From Anaerolineae bacterium (lineage in GTDB: Bacteria > Chloroflexota > Anaerolineae > 4572-78 > J111): a stretch of DNA of 64,000 nt. The stretch lies in NCBI GenBank assembly GCA_023151115.1, contig JAKLJP010000032.1, positions 1 to 64,000 of the forward strand, in the 5' to 3' direction. The stretch's first letter is position 1. Every line of letters begins with the position of its first letter. The translations under genes and the position numbers were made by a program. The notes below the pieces were generated by a model. That model saw only the letters and a program-made list of their open reading frames with translations. It was not told the origin of the DNA and did no database searches. Below, piece by piece: positions 34,723 to 44,193 of the stretch.

Positions 34723-35842
34723 GGCGCTCCTCTTTTTCTTGCGGGTCTTCCGGCATGGTTCGGCGCGACACGGCCAACAGCAGCCCCACACTGGCCATTG
34801 TGACCACCAGCGATGAGCCGCCAAAACTGATAAAGGGCAGGGTCACGCCGGTGAAAGGGATACTGGCTGTCACCACTCCCACGTTGACAATGGCCTGAAA
34901 AATAAGGCTGCAGGTAATCCCGGAAGCCAGCACCCGGCCAAATGAGTCTGGGGCCAGCATGGCCACCCGAAAACCTCGATAAGCCAGAAAGGCAAACAGC
35001 CCCAACACCGCCAGCGACCCCACCAATCCCAGCTCTTCGCCCAAAATGGCAAAAATGCCGTCGGTGTGCGAAGCGGGGATATAACCAAACTTCTGGCGGC
35101 TGGCTCCTAACCCCAACCCGGTCAACCCGCCCGACCCCAAGGCAATCAAAATTTGGCGAATCTGGTAGCCGCTGTCCAGTGGGTCGGCGTTAAGCGGGTC
35201 CAAAAAAGTGGCCACGCGGGTCAAACGATAGGCTGATTGGGCCGTCAAAAAGGCAATGGTGCCCCCGCCCAAAATGCCACTGGCAATGATTTGCCATAAA
35301 TTGCCGCCGGCAATAAAAAACATGGCAATGGCTGTCATGGCAATCAAGACCGCCGTACTCAAACTGCGCTGTAACACAATCAGGCCGGTAATCATCCCCA
35401 GCAAAATGGCAAAGGGGATGAGGCCGTAACTGACCTTGCGAATTTGCTCGCCTTTGGACGAGAGCCAATCGGCAATATAAATGATAATGGCCAGTTTACT
35501 GAGCTCCGACGGCTGGATGGAGCCATTGAGCAGCCAGCGTTGCCCGCCAAAGCGCTCCTGCCCCACCAGCAGCACCACCCCCAGCAAAAGCAAAGTAAAG
35601 GTCATCAGCAAAATCGAGAAGCGCCGCCAGGTGTGGTATTCCACCCGGGCAAAGATAATCATCACCAGCAGCCCGACCCCCATCCACAACAGTTGACGAA
35701 TGAAATAGTAGGTGGGTTGATCGTACAACTGATAGCCCAGGGCAAAGGTGGCGCTGTAGATCATCATCAAGCCAATGATGAGCAGGGCGGCGATGGTGAT
35801 AATTAATAGATAATCGTATTTGTGCGACTCGTCGGTTTTCAT
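34634..35842 (-). CDS. ftsW: Lipid II polymerase/flippase-family protein FtsW
   Basis: 402 aa SEDS protein with about ten membrane segments. It polymerises septal glycan together with the class B PBP of the cluster. MMIYSATFALGY, GGQRWLLNGSIQPSELSKLAIIIYIADWLS (with the conserved PSE), GYQIRQILIALGSGGLTGLGLGASRQKFGYIPASHTDGIFAILGEELGLVG and the late PFISFGGSSLV are diagnostic. The arginine-rich cytoplasmic tail (about 370-402) is read in a second frame across the first 89 nt of murG. Confidence 0.94.
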   Translation of the reverse strand: MKTDESHKYDYLLIITIAALLIIGLMMIYSATFALGYQLYDQPTYYFIRQLLWMGVGLLVMIIFARVEYHTWRRFSILLMTFTLLLLGVVLLVGQERFGGQRWLLNGSIQPSELSKLAIIIYIADWLSSKGEQIRKVSYGLIPFAILLGMITGLIVLQRSLSTAVLIAMTAIAMFFIAGGNLWQIIASGILGGGTIAFLTAQSAYRLTRVATFLDPLNADPLDSGYQIRQILIALGSGGLTGLGLGASRQKFGYIPASHTDGIFAILGEELGLVGSLAVLGLFAFLAYRGFRVAMLAPDSFGRVLASGITCSLIFQAIVNVGVVTASIPFTGVTLPFISFGGSSLVVTMASVGLLLAVSRRTMPEDPQEKEERREVDHLRRRNRGPRLPGPGRRAKAKAVAR

Positions 35843-35847
35843 GACTT

Positions 35848-37290
35848 TTACAATTTCTGCACTAACTCTTTGAACCTTTCGCCGCGTTCGGCGTAGCTGC
35901 GAAAGGCATCGTAACTGGCGCAGCCGGGAGATAACAATACGACGTTGCCCGGTTGGGCCAGTTGGGCGGCCAGATTAACCGCTTCTTCCAAGTTGGCCGC
36001 CCGCTGAACACGGGTCTGCGACTGGGGTATTTCATGACGTACTTTGGCCAGAGCCTTGGCGATCAGGTCGGTTGCCTCGCCAAACAGGATGACCACACGG
36101 ACCTTGTGGAGGATCAGGCGGGCAGCGTCATCCCAGGGTAGATTTTTATCCCGCCCCCCCACCAGCAGCACGATTGGCTCAGTGTAGGAGTGCAGGGCGG
36201 CAATCAAACGGCCCGGCGTGGTGGAGACGCTGTCGTTGAAGTAGCTCACGCCATCTCTTTCGCGCACAAACTCCAGGCGATGGGTGACGCCGGTAAAGGT
36301 GGTAATAACGCTCCGCATGGCCTCGATAGACGCACCGGCTTCCCTGGCCAGTAGACAGGCCGCTAAAATATTGCTCAGATTATGCGCCCCGCGCAGCTTG
36401 ACCTCCTGGCGGGTGGCGACGAAGTGGGGCATATTGTTTTGGTCAAGCAAGACCAGGTCATTCCGGGCCAGTGAGGCCCCATTCGGCATTTGCGCTTCTA
36501 AGCTAAACCAGCGGACCTTATGCCGATATTGATGGCCTATCGTCCGGGTCATGTCATTGTCTAGGCCCATAACAATCACTCCTTCTGGCCCCTGGTAATC
36601 AATCAACGCTCGTTTGGCCCGCACGTAATGCTTCATCGAAGGGTGGCGGTCCAGGTGGTTGGGGGTAATGTTCAGGATGGCGCTGATGGGTGGACTCCAA
36701 TTAGCCAACAGCGCCGCCAGGCCCGGATGCTCGGTTTTCACCCCCTGGTTCAACCGGGCGTGAAAATACTCCAGTTGAAAACTGCTCAGTTCCATCACCA
36801 CCACATCCGCCGGGCTGATCTGGTCCACCACTTCGATGAGCGGCCGGCCGATATTGCCCCCGACCCAGGTTTTCCGGCCGCTGGCTTCCATGATTTTGCC
36901 CACCAGGGTGGTCGTAGTGGTTTTGCCACTGGAGCCGGTAATCCCGATAATCTGCGCCGGGCAGAGATAACAGAACAAGCGGCTTTCGGTGCTGAGGGGA
37001 ATTTTGCGGGTGCGGGCCGCTTCGAGAAAAGGTATCTCCAGCGGCACACCGGGGCTGACCAAAAGCAAATCAGCCTCGTCCAGGAGAGACAATGGATGCT
37101 CCCCCAACACCAGTGACACTCCCGCCGCGGCCAGCGTGGCAGGAACGGACCCCAATTTTTCTGCGGGTTGGGCGTCGGTGACCGTTACCCTAAAGCCGTG
37201 CCTGGTCAAATAGGTTGCCAGAGCCGTTCCTTCTTGCCCCAGGCCAACGATCACCACACGCAGCCCGGCCAGCGTGTTGATGTCTGCCAT
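35848..37290 (-). CDS. murD: UDP-N-acetylmuramoylalanine--D-glutamate ligase
   Basis: 480 aa Mur ligase adding D-Glu. VVIVGLGQEGTALATYL at the N-terminus, VSPGVPLEIPFLEAAR, the P-loop IIGITGSSGKTTTTTLVG (about 115-130), NITPNHLDRHPSMKHYVRAK, NLSNILAACLLA and FNDSVSTTPGRLIAAL identify MurD. The ftsW gene starts 5 nt downstream. Confidence 0.96.
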   Translation of the reverse strand: MADINTLAGLRVVIVGLGQEGTALATYLTRHGFRVTVTDAQPAEKLGSVPATLAAAGVSLVLGEHPLSLLDEADLLLVSPGVPLEIPFLEAARTRKIPLSTESRLFCYLCPAQIIGITGSSGKTTTTTLVGKIMEASGRKTWVGGNIGRPLIEVVDQISPADVVVMELSSFQLEYFHARLNQGVKTEHPGLAALLANWSPPISAILNITPNHLDRHPSMKHYVRAKRALIDYQGPEGVIVMGLDNDMTRTIGHQYRHKVRWFSLEAQMPNGASLARNDLVLLDQNNMPHFVATRQEVKLRGAHNLSNILAACLLAREAGASIEAMRSVITTFTGVTHRLEFVRERDGVSYFNDSVSTTPGRLIAALHSYTEPIVLLVGGRDKNLPWDDAARLILHKVRVVILFGEATDLIAKALAKVRHEIPQSQTRVQRAANLEEAVNLAAQLAQPGNVVLLSPGCASYDAFRSYAERGERFKELVQKL

Positions 37291-37332
37291 AAATTTATTT
37301 ACCGTTTAACGTTCAAACGGTCAACGCTTGAA

Positions 37333-37644
37333 TTAAGCGGCCAACTCTTGGGCCGGCAGCCAGAGCAGGTCGTGGCTCTGCTCTTCCGGCAGCAGCAGGT
37401 CGTTGTCCAGGATGGCTCGCACCACTTCGTCCAGGGTAGTCAACAACACCCCGGTTTTGTTGCGGTAGTGACGAATGCCGCGGGTCAGGTCCTCGTCAAT
37501 ACGCGCCACCAATTTGAGAGCCGCCTGATAGGTCGCTTCACGCTCGGCCATGGACGGAGTTTTAACCAATTCCGGGTAAACTCGCGGGGTTTTGAACCGA
37601 TGATTGCGGCCTAAAGTTCGCGTTTGCGCTTGCGGGTGTTCCAT
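37333..37644 (-). CDS. Small unknown soluble protein between mraY and murD
   Basis: 103 aa, charged, mostly helical in appearance (AEREATYQAALKLVARIDEDLTRGIRHYRNKTG, then TTLDEVVRAILDNDLLLPEEQ). Not recognised; no membrane segment or signal. The ATG at 37644 follows AAGGAGG, a strong site, and the frame is coding-like. Its position between mraY and murD suggests an accessory role in wall synthesis or control, but this is inference from location only. Confidence 0.68.
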   Translation of the reverse strand: MEHPQAQTRTLGRNHRFKTPRVYPELVKTPSMAEREATYQAALKLVARIDEDLTRGIRHYRNKTGVLLTTLDEVVRAILDNDLLLPEEQSHDLLWLPAQELAA

Positions 37645-37713
37645 TTTTACTGAATCCTCCTTCACCACTATATGCCAACTTTTTATATGAGCGCCAAATA
37701 GGCGGTCTCAACA

Positions 37714-37784
37714 AAGGATGAAGGCTGAGGGCTGAAGGATGAAAGGTTTTAATTTCCGCCTTCATCCTTCCTCCTTCCGCCTTA
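37714..37784. repeat. GAAGGCT/GAAGGAT heptamer hairpin at the mraY 3' end
   Basis: The left arm (about 37714-37747) and the right arm of CTTCATC/CTTCCTC units (about 37757-37784) are inverted. The mraY stop (37782-37784) lies at the edge of the right arm. Confidence 0.7.
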
Positions 37785-38759
37785 AATTAGAGCCAGGGCA
37801 ATGCCCAACATAGCCGATAAAATTCCGATGAGCCAGAAACGCTGGGTGACATGCGTTTCCGACCAGCCCAACAGTTCAAAATGATGATGTAAGGGACTCA
37901 TTTTGAACAGGCGTTTGCCGCCGGTCAACTTAAAATAGGCCACCTGCAAAATCACCGAAGCGGCTTCGGCCATAAAGACAAACCCGACAACAGGCAACAG
38001 CAGCCACTGGCCGGTCATCAGGGCCACCACAGCTAAGGTCGCACCGATGGCTAACGAGCCGGTGTCGCCCATAAAGAGTTCGGCTGGGTGGGCGTTGTAC
38101 CACAGAAAGGCCAGCAGCGCCCCCACTACGGTAAAGATAAACGCGACCAGCCAGATTTGCCCCTGCAAAAAAGCGATAACGCCGTAAGCCGCAAATGCTA
38201 CCGCGGCGATGCTTCCGGCCAATCCATCGAGGCCATCTGTTAAATTGACCGCGTTCGATGTCCCCACGATAATGAACATAGCGACCGGAATGTAAAACCA
38301 ACCGATGTCAATTCTCTGAGCAATGCCGGGCACGGCAATGCTGCGCAAATCCAAAACATAATGCAAGAAAAGGGCCGTGACCAGGGCAAAGATGAGCTGC
38401 CACATCAATTTGTAACGTCCCAACAAACCGGTCGTAATAACTTTGACCCCCATCAAATCATCCACTGCGCCCAGCGCACCAAAGGCAACCAGCACACCCA
38501 GCGGTACCAGGATAGACCGCCCAATGAGGTTGTAGCCCAGCACATTGGCCACATTGAGCATGCCGGTAATGACCAGAACCGGGATCAGGATCATCAGGCC
38601 GCCCATCGTCGGTGTGCCGGTTTTAACCTGATGGGTGCTTGGCCCCTCAATCCGAATCCCTTTACCAATTCCTAACTGCCGCAATAAATTAATCAACGGG
38701 CGTCCCCAAATAACCGCCAATAAGAATGCAATCGTACCCAGCGTTAGCGAGTAAGCCAT
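37782..38759 (-). CDS. mraY: Phospho-N-acetylmuramoyl-pentapeptide transferase
   Basis: 325 aa, ten membrane segments. It makes lipid I from UDP-MurNAc-pentapeptide and undecaprenyl phosphate. GPSTHQVKTGTPTMGGLMIL, ALGAVDDLMGVK (catalytic Asp pair), TSNAVNLTDGLDGLAGS, WYNAHPAELFMGDTGSLAIGATLA and MSPLHHHFELLGWSE are textbook MraY motifs. It is slightly shorter than the Escherichia coli protein. The start at 38759 is 6 nt after the murF stop. Confidence 0.97.
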   Translation of the reverse strand: MAYSLTLGTIAFLLAVIWGRPLINLLRQLGIGKGIRIEGPSTHQVKTGTPTMGGLMILIPVLVITGMLNVANVLGYNLIGRSILVPLGVLVAFGALGAVDDLMGVKVITTGLLGRYKLMWQLIFALVTALFLHYVLDLRSIAVPGIAQRIDIGWFYIPVAMFIIVGTSNAVNLTDGLDGLAGSIAAVAFAAYGVIAFLQGQIWLVAFIFTVVGALLAFLWYNAHPAELFMGDTGSLAIGATLAVVALMTGQWLLLPVVGFVFMAEAASVILQVAYFKLTGGKRLFKMSPLHHHFELLGWSETHVTQRFWLIGILSAMLGIALALI

Positions 38760-38765
38760 GAGTGT

Positions 38766-40211
38766 TTAACGTTCAACATTGGACGTTTTACCTTCTATCG
38801 TTAAGGCCGAAACAATCTCGGCCAACCGCTGCGAGTTTGAGCCTTTTAACAAAACAATATCGCCAGCCTGCAAAATTTCTGCCAGGTAATTAATCGCCGC
38901 CTGATTGTGGTCCAATTCCAGGATCGCCGCCGGGTCCAGGCCACAGGCGCGGGCTTCGGCAGCAATCCATTTGGCCCGGCTGCCAATCACCAGCAGCAGG
39001 TCTACCACATCGGCGGCGCGGCAGCCCACCTTGCGATGCCCCTCTTCCTCAAAGCTGCCCAACTCCATCATATCACCCAACACCGCAATCTTTCTACCGC
39101 CGTTCAAATCGTCTAGCAGATTCAGGGCGGCAATCGTCGAAGCGGGACTGGCATTGTAAGTATCATCCAAAATGGTCGAGCCGTTCGGCCCGGCCACCGC
39201 GACCAGCCGCAGTTGGGCGCTGCTGGGCAGCGTTTGCAAGCCGGAAATGATCTCTTCCCAATCCAACCCTTCCACCAGACCCACCAGCGCCGCCCGCAGT
39301 GCGGTATGGACGCTGTGCCGCCCCAACAGGGGCACGCGGACGTGGACGGTCTGGCCTTGATGGTTAAAAATAAAGCGGACTCCTTCCAACCCGGCGCTCA
39401 TCACCTCGCTGGCCCACAAATCGGCCTGCGGCGACAGGCCGTAGGTGAGAACGCGGGCGCGGGTTTGCTGGGCCATTGGCAGCACCAGGGGGTCGTCGTA
39501 ATTTAACAGGGCCACGCCCCCTTCATCGGCGGCCGGCAAAGCCTGCACCAATTCCGTTTTGGCCTCAACAATCCGCTCCATCGTGCCCAGCCGCTCCAGA
39601 TGCGTCGGGCCGATATTTGTTATCACCCCTACATGGGGTTGAGCAATGTCGCACAGCAGCGCAATCTCGCCCAAAGCGTACATGCCCATCTCCAGCACCA
39701 CCCGCTCGTGGCTGGCTTTTAAATTCAGCAGGGTCAGCGGCAGGCCAATTTCGTTGTTCAGGTTGCCCTCGTTTTTGAGGGTCTCAAACCGGCTCGACAA
39801 CACCGCCCAGACCAGCTCTTTGGTGGTACTTTTGCCCACACTGCCGGTAATCCCAATCACCCGCACGTTGAACTTTCTGCGCCAGAAAGCAGCCAGTTGC
39901 TGTAACCCGGCCAGGCTGTCCTCGACCTGAATGCACACCGGCGGCGTGACTTGGGCCGGAGCTTCAGCCGCCGCTGTGATAATCTGGGCCGCCGTTTGCA
40001 CCGGCTGATGGATAATCACCGCCAGCGCGCCCTGCTGAAACGCCTGTTCCACAAACTGATGGCCGTCGTGTTTTTGGCCGGGCAGGGCCACAAAAACAGT
40101 TCCCGCTGTTACCTGGCGTGAATCCACTACCACTTTTTCAACCCTCTGCGGCGCGTCTATTCGATTTCCGGTCAGGCCCTCAATCACATCGGCCAGAGTC
40201 AAATCCATCAC
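38766..40211 (-). CDS. murF: UDP-N-acetylmuramoyl-tripeptide--D-alanyl-D-alanine ligase
   Basis: 481 aa Mur ligase that adds D-Ala-D-Ala. VDSRQVTAGTVFVALPGQKHDGHQFVEQAF is the N-terminal domain, VIGITGSVGKSTTKELVWAVL the P-loop (about 125-145), NEIGLPLTLLNL, MGMYALGEIALLCDIAQPHVGVITNIGPTHLERLG, and ILDDTYNASPASTIAAL are MurF-specific. Two start codons (GTG 40211, ATG 40208) are adjacent. It lies where murE-murF usually stand together, but murE is absent. Confidence 0.96.
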   Translation of the reverse strand: MMDLTLADVIEGLTGNRIDAPQRVEKVVVDSRQVTAGTVFVALPGQKHDGHQFVEQAFQQGALAVIIHQPVQTAAQIITAAAEAPAQVTPPVCIQVEDSLAGLQQLAAFWRRKFNVRVIGITGSVGKSTTKELVWAVLSSRFETLKNEGNLNNEIGLPLTLLNLKASHERVVLEMGMYALGEIALLCDIAQPHVGVITNIGPTHLERLGTMERIVEAKTELVQALPAADEGGVALLNYDDPLVLPMAQQTRARVLTYGLSPQADLWASEVMSAGLEGVRFIFNHQGQTVHVRVPLLGRHSVHTALRAALVGLVEGLDWEEIISGLQTLPSSAQLRLVAVAGPNGSTILDDTYNASPASTIAALNLLDDLNGGRKIAVLGDMMELGSFEEEGHRKVGCRAADVVDLLLVIGSRAKWIAAEARACGLDPAAILELDHNQAAINYLAEILQAGDIVLLKGSNSQRLAEIVSALTIEGKTSNVER

Positions 40212-40228
40212 AAACCCTTTACTACTCC

Positions 40229-40275
40229 AGCATCCTTCGATACGGTTTCGCTTCGCTCAACCTACTCAGGATGCT
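40229..40275. repeat. CCTTCGATACG...CTACTCAGGATG hairpin repeat, copy 2
   Basis: Arms AGCATCCT (40229-40236) and AGGATGCT (40268-40275) enclose the shared core; compare 19876-19925. Confidence 0.65.
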
Positions 40276-40305
40276 GTTTAACTTAATGATAATGACTCAT
40301 ACCTA

Positions 40306-40345
40306 ATCCCTTACTACCTACTACCTACTGCCTACTCCTTACTCG
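40306..40345. repeat. CTACCTA heptamer tract at the PBP 3' end
   Basis: CTACCTA, CTACCTA, CTGCCTA, CTCCTTA. The PBP stop (40332-40334) and the last residues (SKE) are encoded by it. Confidence 0.7.
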
Positions 40346-42041
40346 CAACTTCTCCGGTGGCATAATCCGGCGGAATATTCAACAGCACCACCAACTGCTC
40401 GGCAATTCGCTTGAAGGTCGGCGCGGCGGTGGTATTGCCCCAGCGGGAGGTGGTGGGGCGGTCAATAATCACCAAAACTAATACCTGCGGGTCGTTTGCC
40501 GGTAGATAACCGGCAAACGAGGCCAGGGTCAGCGTGGGATGATAGCCGCCGGGAACGGGGATTTCGGCGGTGCCGGTTTTACCGGCCACATCGTAGCCAG
40601 GAACCATGGCCTCGGAATTGGCCCGCTCCAGCGCCTCGACCAGCATGCCGGTCAACGTTTTAGCCGTTTGTTCCGAGACGGCCCGCCGCACTACCACCGG
40701 TTCGACCTGAACTTCTCGTTCACTGTCCACAATGCGGCTGACAATATGGGGCTTCATCAGCAGGCCATTGTTGGCGACTGCCCCCACCGCCAGCGCAATT
40801 TGCAGCGGCGTAACCGCAATGCCCTGCCCAAACGAATTAGTCCCCAGGTCGCTTTCGTGCCAGTCGGCATCTTTGGGTGTTTTGAGTGTGCCCGGTCCCT
40901 CGCTGCTCAGATCGGCTCCGGTCAAAAGGCCAAAGCCAAAGCGCTTGACATAGGTATAAAATCGGTCTTTACCCAGGGCCACCGCCACCTGGGCGATACC
41001 GACGTTTAAACTTTTGGCCAACACATCGGTCATATCTACGGTTTCGTGAGCCTGGCGGTCCCAGTTATAAATTACCCGTCCGCCGACCTCAATCGAGCCG
41101 CCATCATAGATAGTTCCCATCGGCCCAACGACCCCGGCATCCAGCCCGGCGGCCATCGTCACCACCTTAAAAACCGAACCTGGCTCATACTGGCGGCTGA
41201 CCACCGGATCAAAATAAAGGTCTTCGTCGCTGGCCCCGTAATTGTTGGGGTCATAAGTGGGGTAGCTGGCCATACCCAGAATCGCCCCGGTTTTTGGCTC
41301 CAACACCACCACCGACCCGCCCTGCGCCCCGTATTGTTTGACCGCCGATTTTAACTCACGTTCGATCAAATGCTGAATGCTGCGGTCCACCGTTAGATAC
41401 AAATTAGCGCCGCTGACCGGCGGCACATAATGACTGGCCCCCAGCGGAATAATCTCGCCGAAAGGACTGCGCTCGCCGGTTTGCAAGCCGGCGGCGCCGC
41501 GCAGCATATCGTCATAAAATCCTTCCACGCCATAAAAACCATTACCGTTACTATTGACAAAACCCAGCAGATGCGCCGCCGAGTCCCCTTCCGGGTAGAC
41601 CCGCTTGGCTCGCGGCTCAACCTTCAGCCCAACTATATCCCATTCGATAATCGTTTCCCCCACCGCCTGAGATGCGCCTTTGGCTAAGGGCACCCAGGGG
41701 CTGTCATTGGTCAAACTCTTCAACAGATCCTCGCGCGGCACATTCAGCAGCCGATACAACCGATCTGCGGTGGCATAAGGGTCGCTGATAATCTTGGGGC
41801 TGGCCGAAATATCATATTGAATCACATCTGCGGCCAAAATATGCCCATTTCGATCATGGATTTCCCCGCGATGGGGCGGGATGACCAACTCATTCTGGTG
41901 CTCGGCCTCAGCCAACTGGGCAAAACGATGGTGCTCAAGCACCTGCCAGCGAATCAATTGGCCCACCAGCACCAGTCCCGCTGCCGACATCACGGCCATG
42001 ACCGTTATAATTCTGTAATTAGAGCGCTCGGATGTTTTCAT
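40332..42041 (-). CDS. ftsI: Class B penicillin-binding protein (septal transpeptidase, FtsI/PBP2 type)
   Basis: 569 aa. One membrane segment (about 11-30), a PBP dimerisation domain (50-205, with the RGEIHDRNGHILA motif at 58-70) and a transpeptidase domain (about 215-555). Active-site motifs are all present: SVFK 289-292, SLN 344-346 and KTG 488-490. It cross-links septal peptidoglycan together with FtsW. No PASTA domains. The cluster position between ftsL-like and murF supports the FtsI role. Upstream is a heptamer tract. Confidence 0.94.
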   Translation of the reverse strand: MKTSERSNYRIITVMAVMSAAGLVLVGQLIRWQVLEHHRFAQLAEAEHQNELVIPPHRGEIHDRNGHILAADVIQYDISASPKIISDPYATADRLYRLLNVPREDLLKSLTNDSPWVPLAKGASQAVGETIIEWDIVGLKVEPRAKRVYPEGDSAAHLLGFVNSNGNGFYGVEGFYDDMLRGAAGLQTGERSPFGEIIPLGASHYVPPVSGANLYLTVDRSIQHLIERELKSAVKQYGAQGGSVVVLEPKTGAILGMASYPTYDPNNYGASDEDLYFDPVVSRQYEPGSVFKVVTMAAGLDAGVVGPMGTIYDGGSIEVGGRVIYNWDRQAHETVDMTDVLAKSLNVGIAQVAVALGKDRFYTYVKRFGFGLLTGADLSSEGPGTLKTPKDADWHESDLGTNSFGQGIAVTPLQIALAVGAVANNGLLMKPHIVSRIVDSEREVQVEPVVVRRAVSEQTAKTLTGMLVEALERANSEAMVPGYDVAGKTGTAEIPVPGGYHPTLTLASFAGYLPANDPQVLVLVIIDRPTTSRWGNTTAAPTFKRIAEQLVVLLNIPPDYATGEVASKE

Positions 42042-42129
42042 AAGAATTAAAAATTAAGGGTTAAGAAATTAGAAATTAGAATGTAAGAAAGGCGATCAAT
42101 TCTTTCTTAATTCTTATTTCTTAAATTCT
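42042..42129. repeat. AT-rich heptamer hairpin between the ftsL-like gene and the PBP gene
   Basis: TAAGAAT/TAAAAAT/TAGAAAT units on the left, TTCTTAA/TTCTTAT units on the right, inverted to each other. Confidence 0.65.
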
Positions 42130-42135
42130 CCAGCT

Positions 42136-42615
42136 TCACTCCCGCCCTTCGAGCCAACCGGCCAGGTTATCTAATATATGGGTCCACCATGTGGTTTGAT
42201 TGAACTCTGGTCCGGTTGAGTCAAAACTATTTCGTCCCGGCTGTCCACCCATGACCACTTTTTGCGGCTCTGGCGGCAGTGGGTAATCGGCGACCGGGAT
42301 ATAGCGCACGTCGGTGGTTGGCCCAAACCCCAATTCGCGGGCGCGGGCTTCCACCCGGTCCAGAGCTTCGAGTTGGGCAATTTCCAATGTCAAGGCTGCA
42401 TTCTGATTTTTGATCTGGTCCAGTTCCAGCCGCAGCGCGTCAATGCGGTAGCTGGTGGCTGTGACTGCGCTCGCCTGAGTCAGATAAAGCCAGCCCACCA
42501 AACTAAACATGGCCAGCAGCAGCAAAAGCCCCAAAGCGGCCTTACTGTCTACACGCCACGGCAACTGGCGGATGACATTTTCCGGTCTCAGACTAATCAG
42601 AATATTACTTGACAT
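42136..42615 (-). CDS. ftsL: FtsL/FtsB-like septum protein
   Basis: 159 aa. Cytoplasmic start, one membrane segment (about 28-47), then a heptad coiled coil (YRIDALRLELDQIKNQNAALTLEIAQLEALDRVEARARELG), ending with the GFGPTTDVRYIPV motif seen at the end of FtsL/DivIC-type coiled coils. The C-terminal 45 residues are Pro-rich and lack known motifs. It starts 4 nt after rsmH, the normal ftsL position, so it is taken as the FtsL functional equivalent. Sequence alone cannot separate FtsL from FtsB/DivIC. Confidence 0.78.
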   Translation of the reverse strand: MSSNILISLRPENVIRQLPWRVDSKAALGLLLLLAMFSLVGWLYLTQASAVTATSYRIDALRLELDQIKNQNAALTLEIAQLEALDRVEARARELGFGPTTDVRYIPVADYPLPPEPQKVVMGGQPGRNSFDSTGPEFNQTTWWTHILDNLAGWLEGRE

Positions 42616-42619
42616 AATA

Positions 42620-43546
42620 TTATACCCTTTTTAATTCAACGACCCGCAGCTTTGCGCTGCGGGCCCGTGGATTTGCCTCTATTTCTTTCCTACTAGCCGT
42701 TATCGGCTTTTTGGTTATAATATCTATAGTCGCTTTATGCCTACACGTACAGACCGGCTGTTCTGGTGGACAGATACAATCTTGCGACTCTTGTTTAAAG
42801 TAGTTTTTGACAATGCGATCTTCCAGCGAATGAAAACTGATGACTGCCAGCCGGCCTCCTGGTCTGAGCCATTCCAACGCTTGAGGCAGAGTTCGCTCCA
42901 GAGCGCCCAGTTCATCGTTAACCGCAATCCGCAAAGCTTGAAAGGTGCGGGTGGCCGGGTGGATTTTGGTTCGCTCCGACCGGCTGACTCCACCGGCCCT
43001 GAGTACAATCTGAGCCAATTCTGCCGTGCTGCGGATGGGCCGCGCCTTGACAATGGCCCTGGCGATGCGCCGGCTGTGCCGTTCCTCAGCGTACTGGTAA
43101 ATCAGGTTAGCCAGGTCCTCTTCCGGCAAGCCATTGATCAGGTCGGCGGCGGTTGGCCCCACCGAAGCGTCCATCCGCATATCCAAAGGACCTTCGGTTT
43201 GAAACGAAAAGCCGCGTTCCGGCTGGTCGAACTGCATGGACGAGACGCCCAAATCGAGCAGGATGCCATCGGCCTTCGGCAGGCCGTGCGCCTGGGCAAT
43301 CTCAGCCAGCCGGTCAAAATTGGCCTGAAAGAGGTGAACTCGTTGACCAAACTGCGCTAATTGCCGTCTGGCTAATTCCAACGCGCTCTGATCTCGATCA
43401 AAACCAAATACCTGCCCATCTGGGGCCGACGCTGCCAATAAAGCAGCGGTATGTCCCCCCGCCCCGACGGTGCCATCAATATAGACGCCACCGGGATGGG
43501 GCTGTAGCGCGGCGATAACTTCTGCCAAAAGAACAGATTGGTGCAT
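42620..43546 (-). CDS. rsmH: 16S rRNA (cytosine-N4)-methyltransferase RsmH (MraW)
   Basis: 308 aa. It methylates N4 of C1402 in 16S r[17 protein letters not shown] at the N-terminus, [16 protein letters not shown] (SAM site), [59 protein letters not shown] and [16 protein letters not shown] are RsmH signatures. The ATG at 43546 is chosen on family alignment; the frame extends to a TTG at 43567 inside a repeat tract. Confidence 0.96.
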   Translation of the reverse strand: MHQSVLLAEVIAALQPHPGGVYIDGTVGAGGHTAALLAASAPDGQVFGFDRDQSALELARRQLAQFGQRVHLFQANFDRLAEIAQAHGLPKADGILLDLGVSSMQFDQPERGFSFQTEGPLDMRMDASVGPTAADLINGLPEEDLANLIYQYAEERHSRRIARAIVKARPIRSTAELAQIVLRAGGVSRSERTKIHPATRTFQALRIAVNDELGALERTLPQALEWLRPGGRLAVISFHSLEDRIVKNYFKQESQDCICPPEQPVCTCRHKATIDIITKKPITASRKEIEANPRARSAKLRVVELKRV

Positions 43547-43549
43547 GCT

Positions 43550-43634
43550 CCGGGTTGCAGGGTGCAAGTTGCAAGTTTCAGGTTAAAGACTTCTGCACCC
43601 CTGCGACTCTGCTACCCTGCTACCCTGTTACTTT
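43550..43634. repeat. Heptamer tract between mraZ and rsmH
   Basis: GGTTGCA/GGGTGCA/AGTTGCA units on the left; CTGCTACC-type units on the right in the opposite sense. It fills the whole gap and abuts the mraZ stop. Confidence 0.65.
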
Positions 43635-44066
43635 CTAAATTCCTAAGTCCTGCAACTGGGCCACAATGTCTTCGGTTGCCTGCTCGACCGTAGTCACCAC
43701 TTCGCCCCACTTGGCCGGACTCCAGATTTCAAGTTTGTTTTTAACGCCGATGATAATGGTCTCATCCTGAATTTCGGCGTAATCGCGTAGTTTTTGGGGC
43801 AATAAGATGCGCCCCTGGCGGTCGGGGATCGAGTCAAAAGCGCCTGAAAACATAAAACGGGCGAAATTTCGGGCCGCCGGGTTGGTGGTGGGTAGTTGGG
43901 CAATTTTATCGGCCAAAATGTCCCATTCTGACCGGCCATAGGCCCATAAACAGCCATCCAACCCACGGGTAATGACGACGCCGCTCTCAAGTTCGTCGCG
44001 GAATTTGGCCGGAATTGTCAGGCGGCCTTTATCGTCAATGGTGTGGCTATATTCGCCCAAAAACAT
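43635..44066 (-). CDS. mraZ: Transcriptional regulator MraZ
   Basis: 143 aa with two AbrB-like MraZ domains: MFLGEYSHTIDDKGRLTIPAKFRDEL at 1-26 and the second at FSGAFDSIPDRQGRILLPQKLRDYA (about 76-100). MraZ binds repeated TGGG-type boxes ahead of its own gene and represses the dcw operon in several bacteria. Such boxes lie at 44138-44193. The ATG at 44066 has AAAAAGG upstream. It is the first gene of the cluster. Confidence 0.97.
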   Translation of the reverse strand: MFLGEYSHTIDDKGRLTIPAKFRDELESGVVITRGLDGCLWAYGRSEWDILADKIAQLPTTNPAARNFARFMFSGAFDSIPDRQGRILLPQKLRDYAEIQDETIIIGVKNKLEIWSPAKWGEVVTTVEQATEDIVAQLQDLGI

Positions 44067-44137
44067 GTGGCAAGAACCTTTTTTAGGGAGTGTGGGTCAT
44101 TTTCCCCCATTTTGGGTACAGAACAGATGTTCTATCA

Positions 44138-44193
44138 CCCATTTTACCCCACTTTGACCCATAACTCCCCACATTATAACCCACTTTGTCCCA
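44138..44193 (-). promoter_or_regulatory. Putative MraZ operator: six TGGG boxes
   Basis: On the minus strand TGGG occurs with plus-strand starts at 44138, 44148, 44158, 44168, 44180 and 44190. The steps are 10, 10, 10, 12 and 10 bp, so the boxes face one side of the helix. The array overlaps the -10 box and predicted start of transcription. MraZ is known to bind such direct repeats in other bacteria. Confidence 0.75.

Noticed and set aside
35444..35806. 120-aa Gln/His-rich plus-strand frame in ftsW
   Set aside because: Antisense of hydrophobic codons typically gives Gln/His-rich shadows.
38766..42041. Search for murE between the PBP gene and murF
   Set aside because: Only a 120-nt gap with repeats separates the two genes; no Mur ligase motif beyond murF was found.
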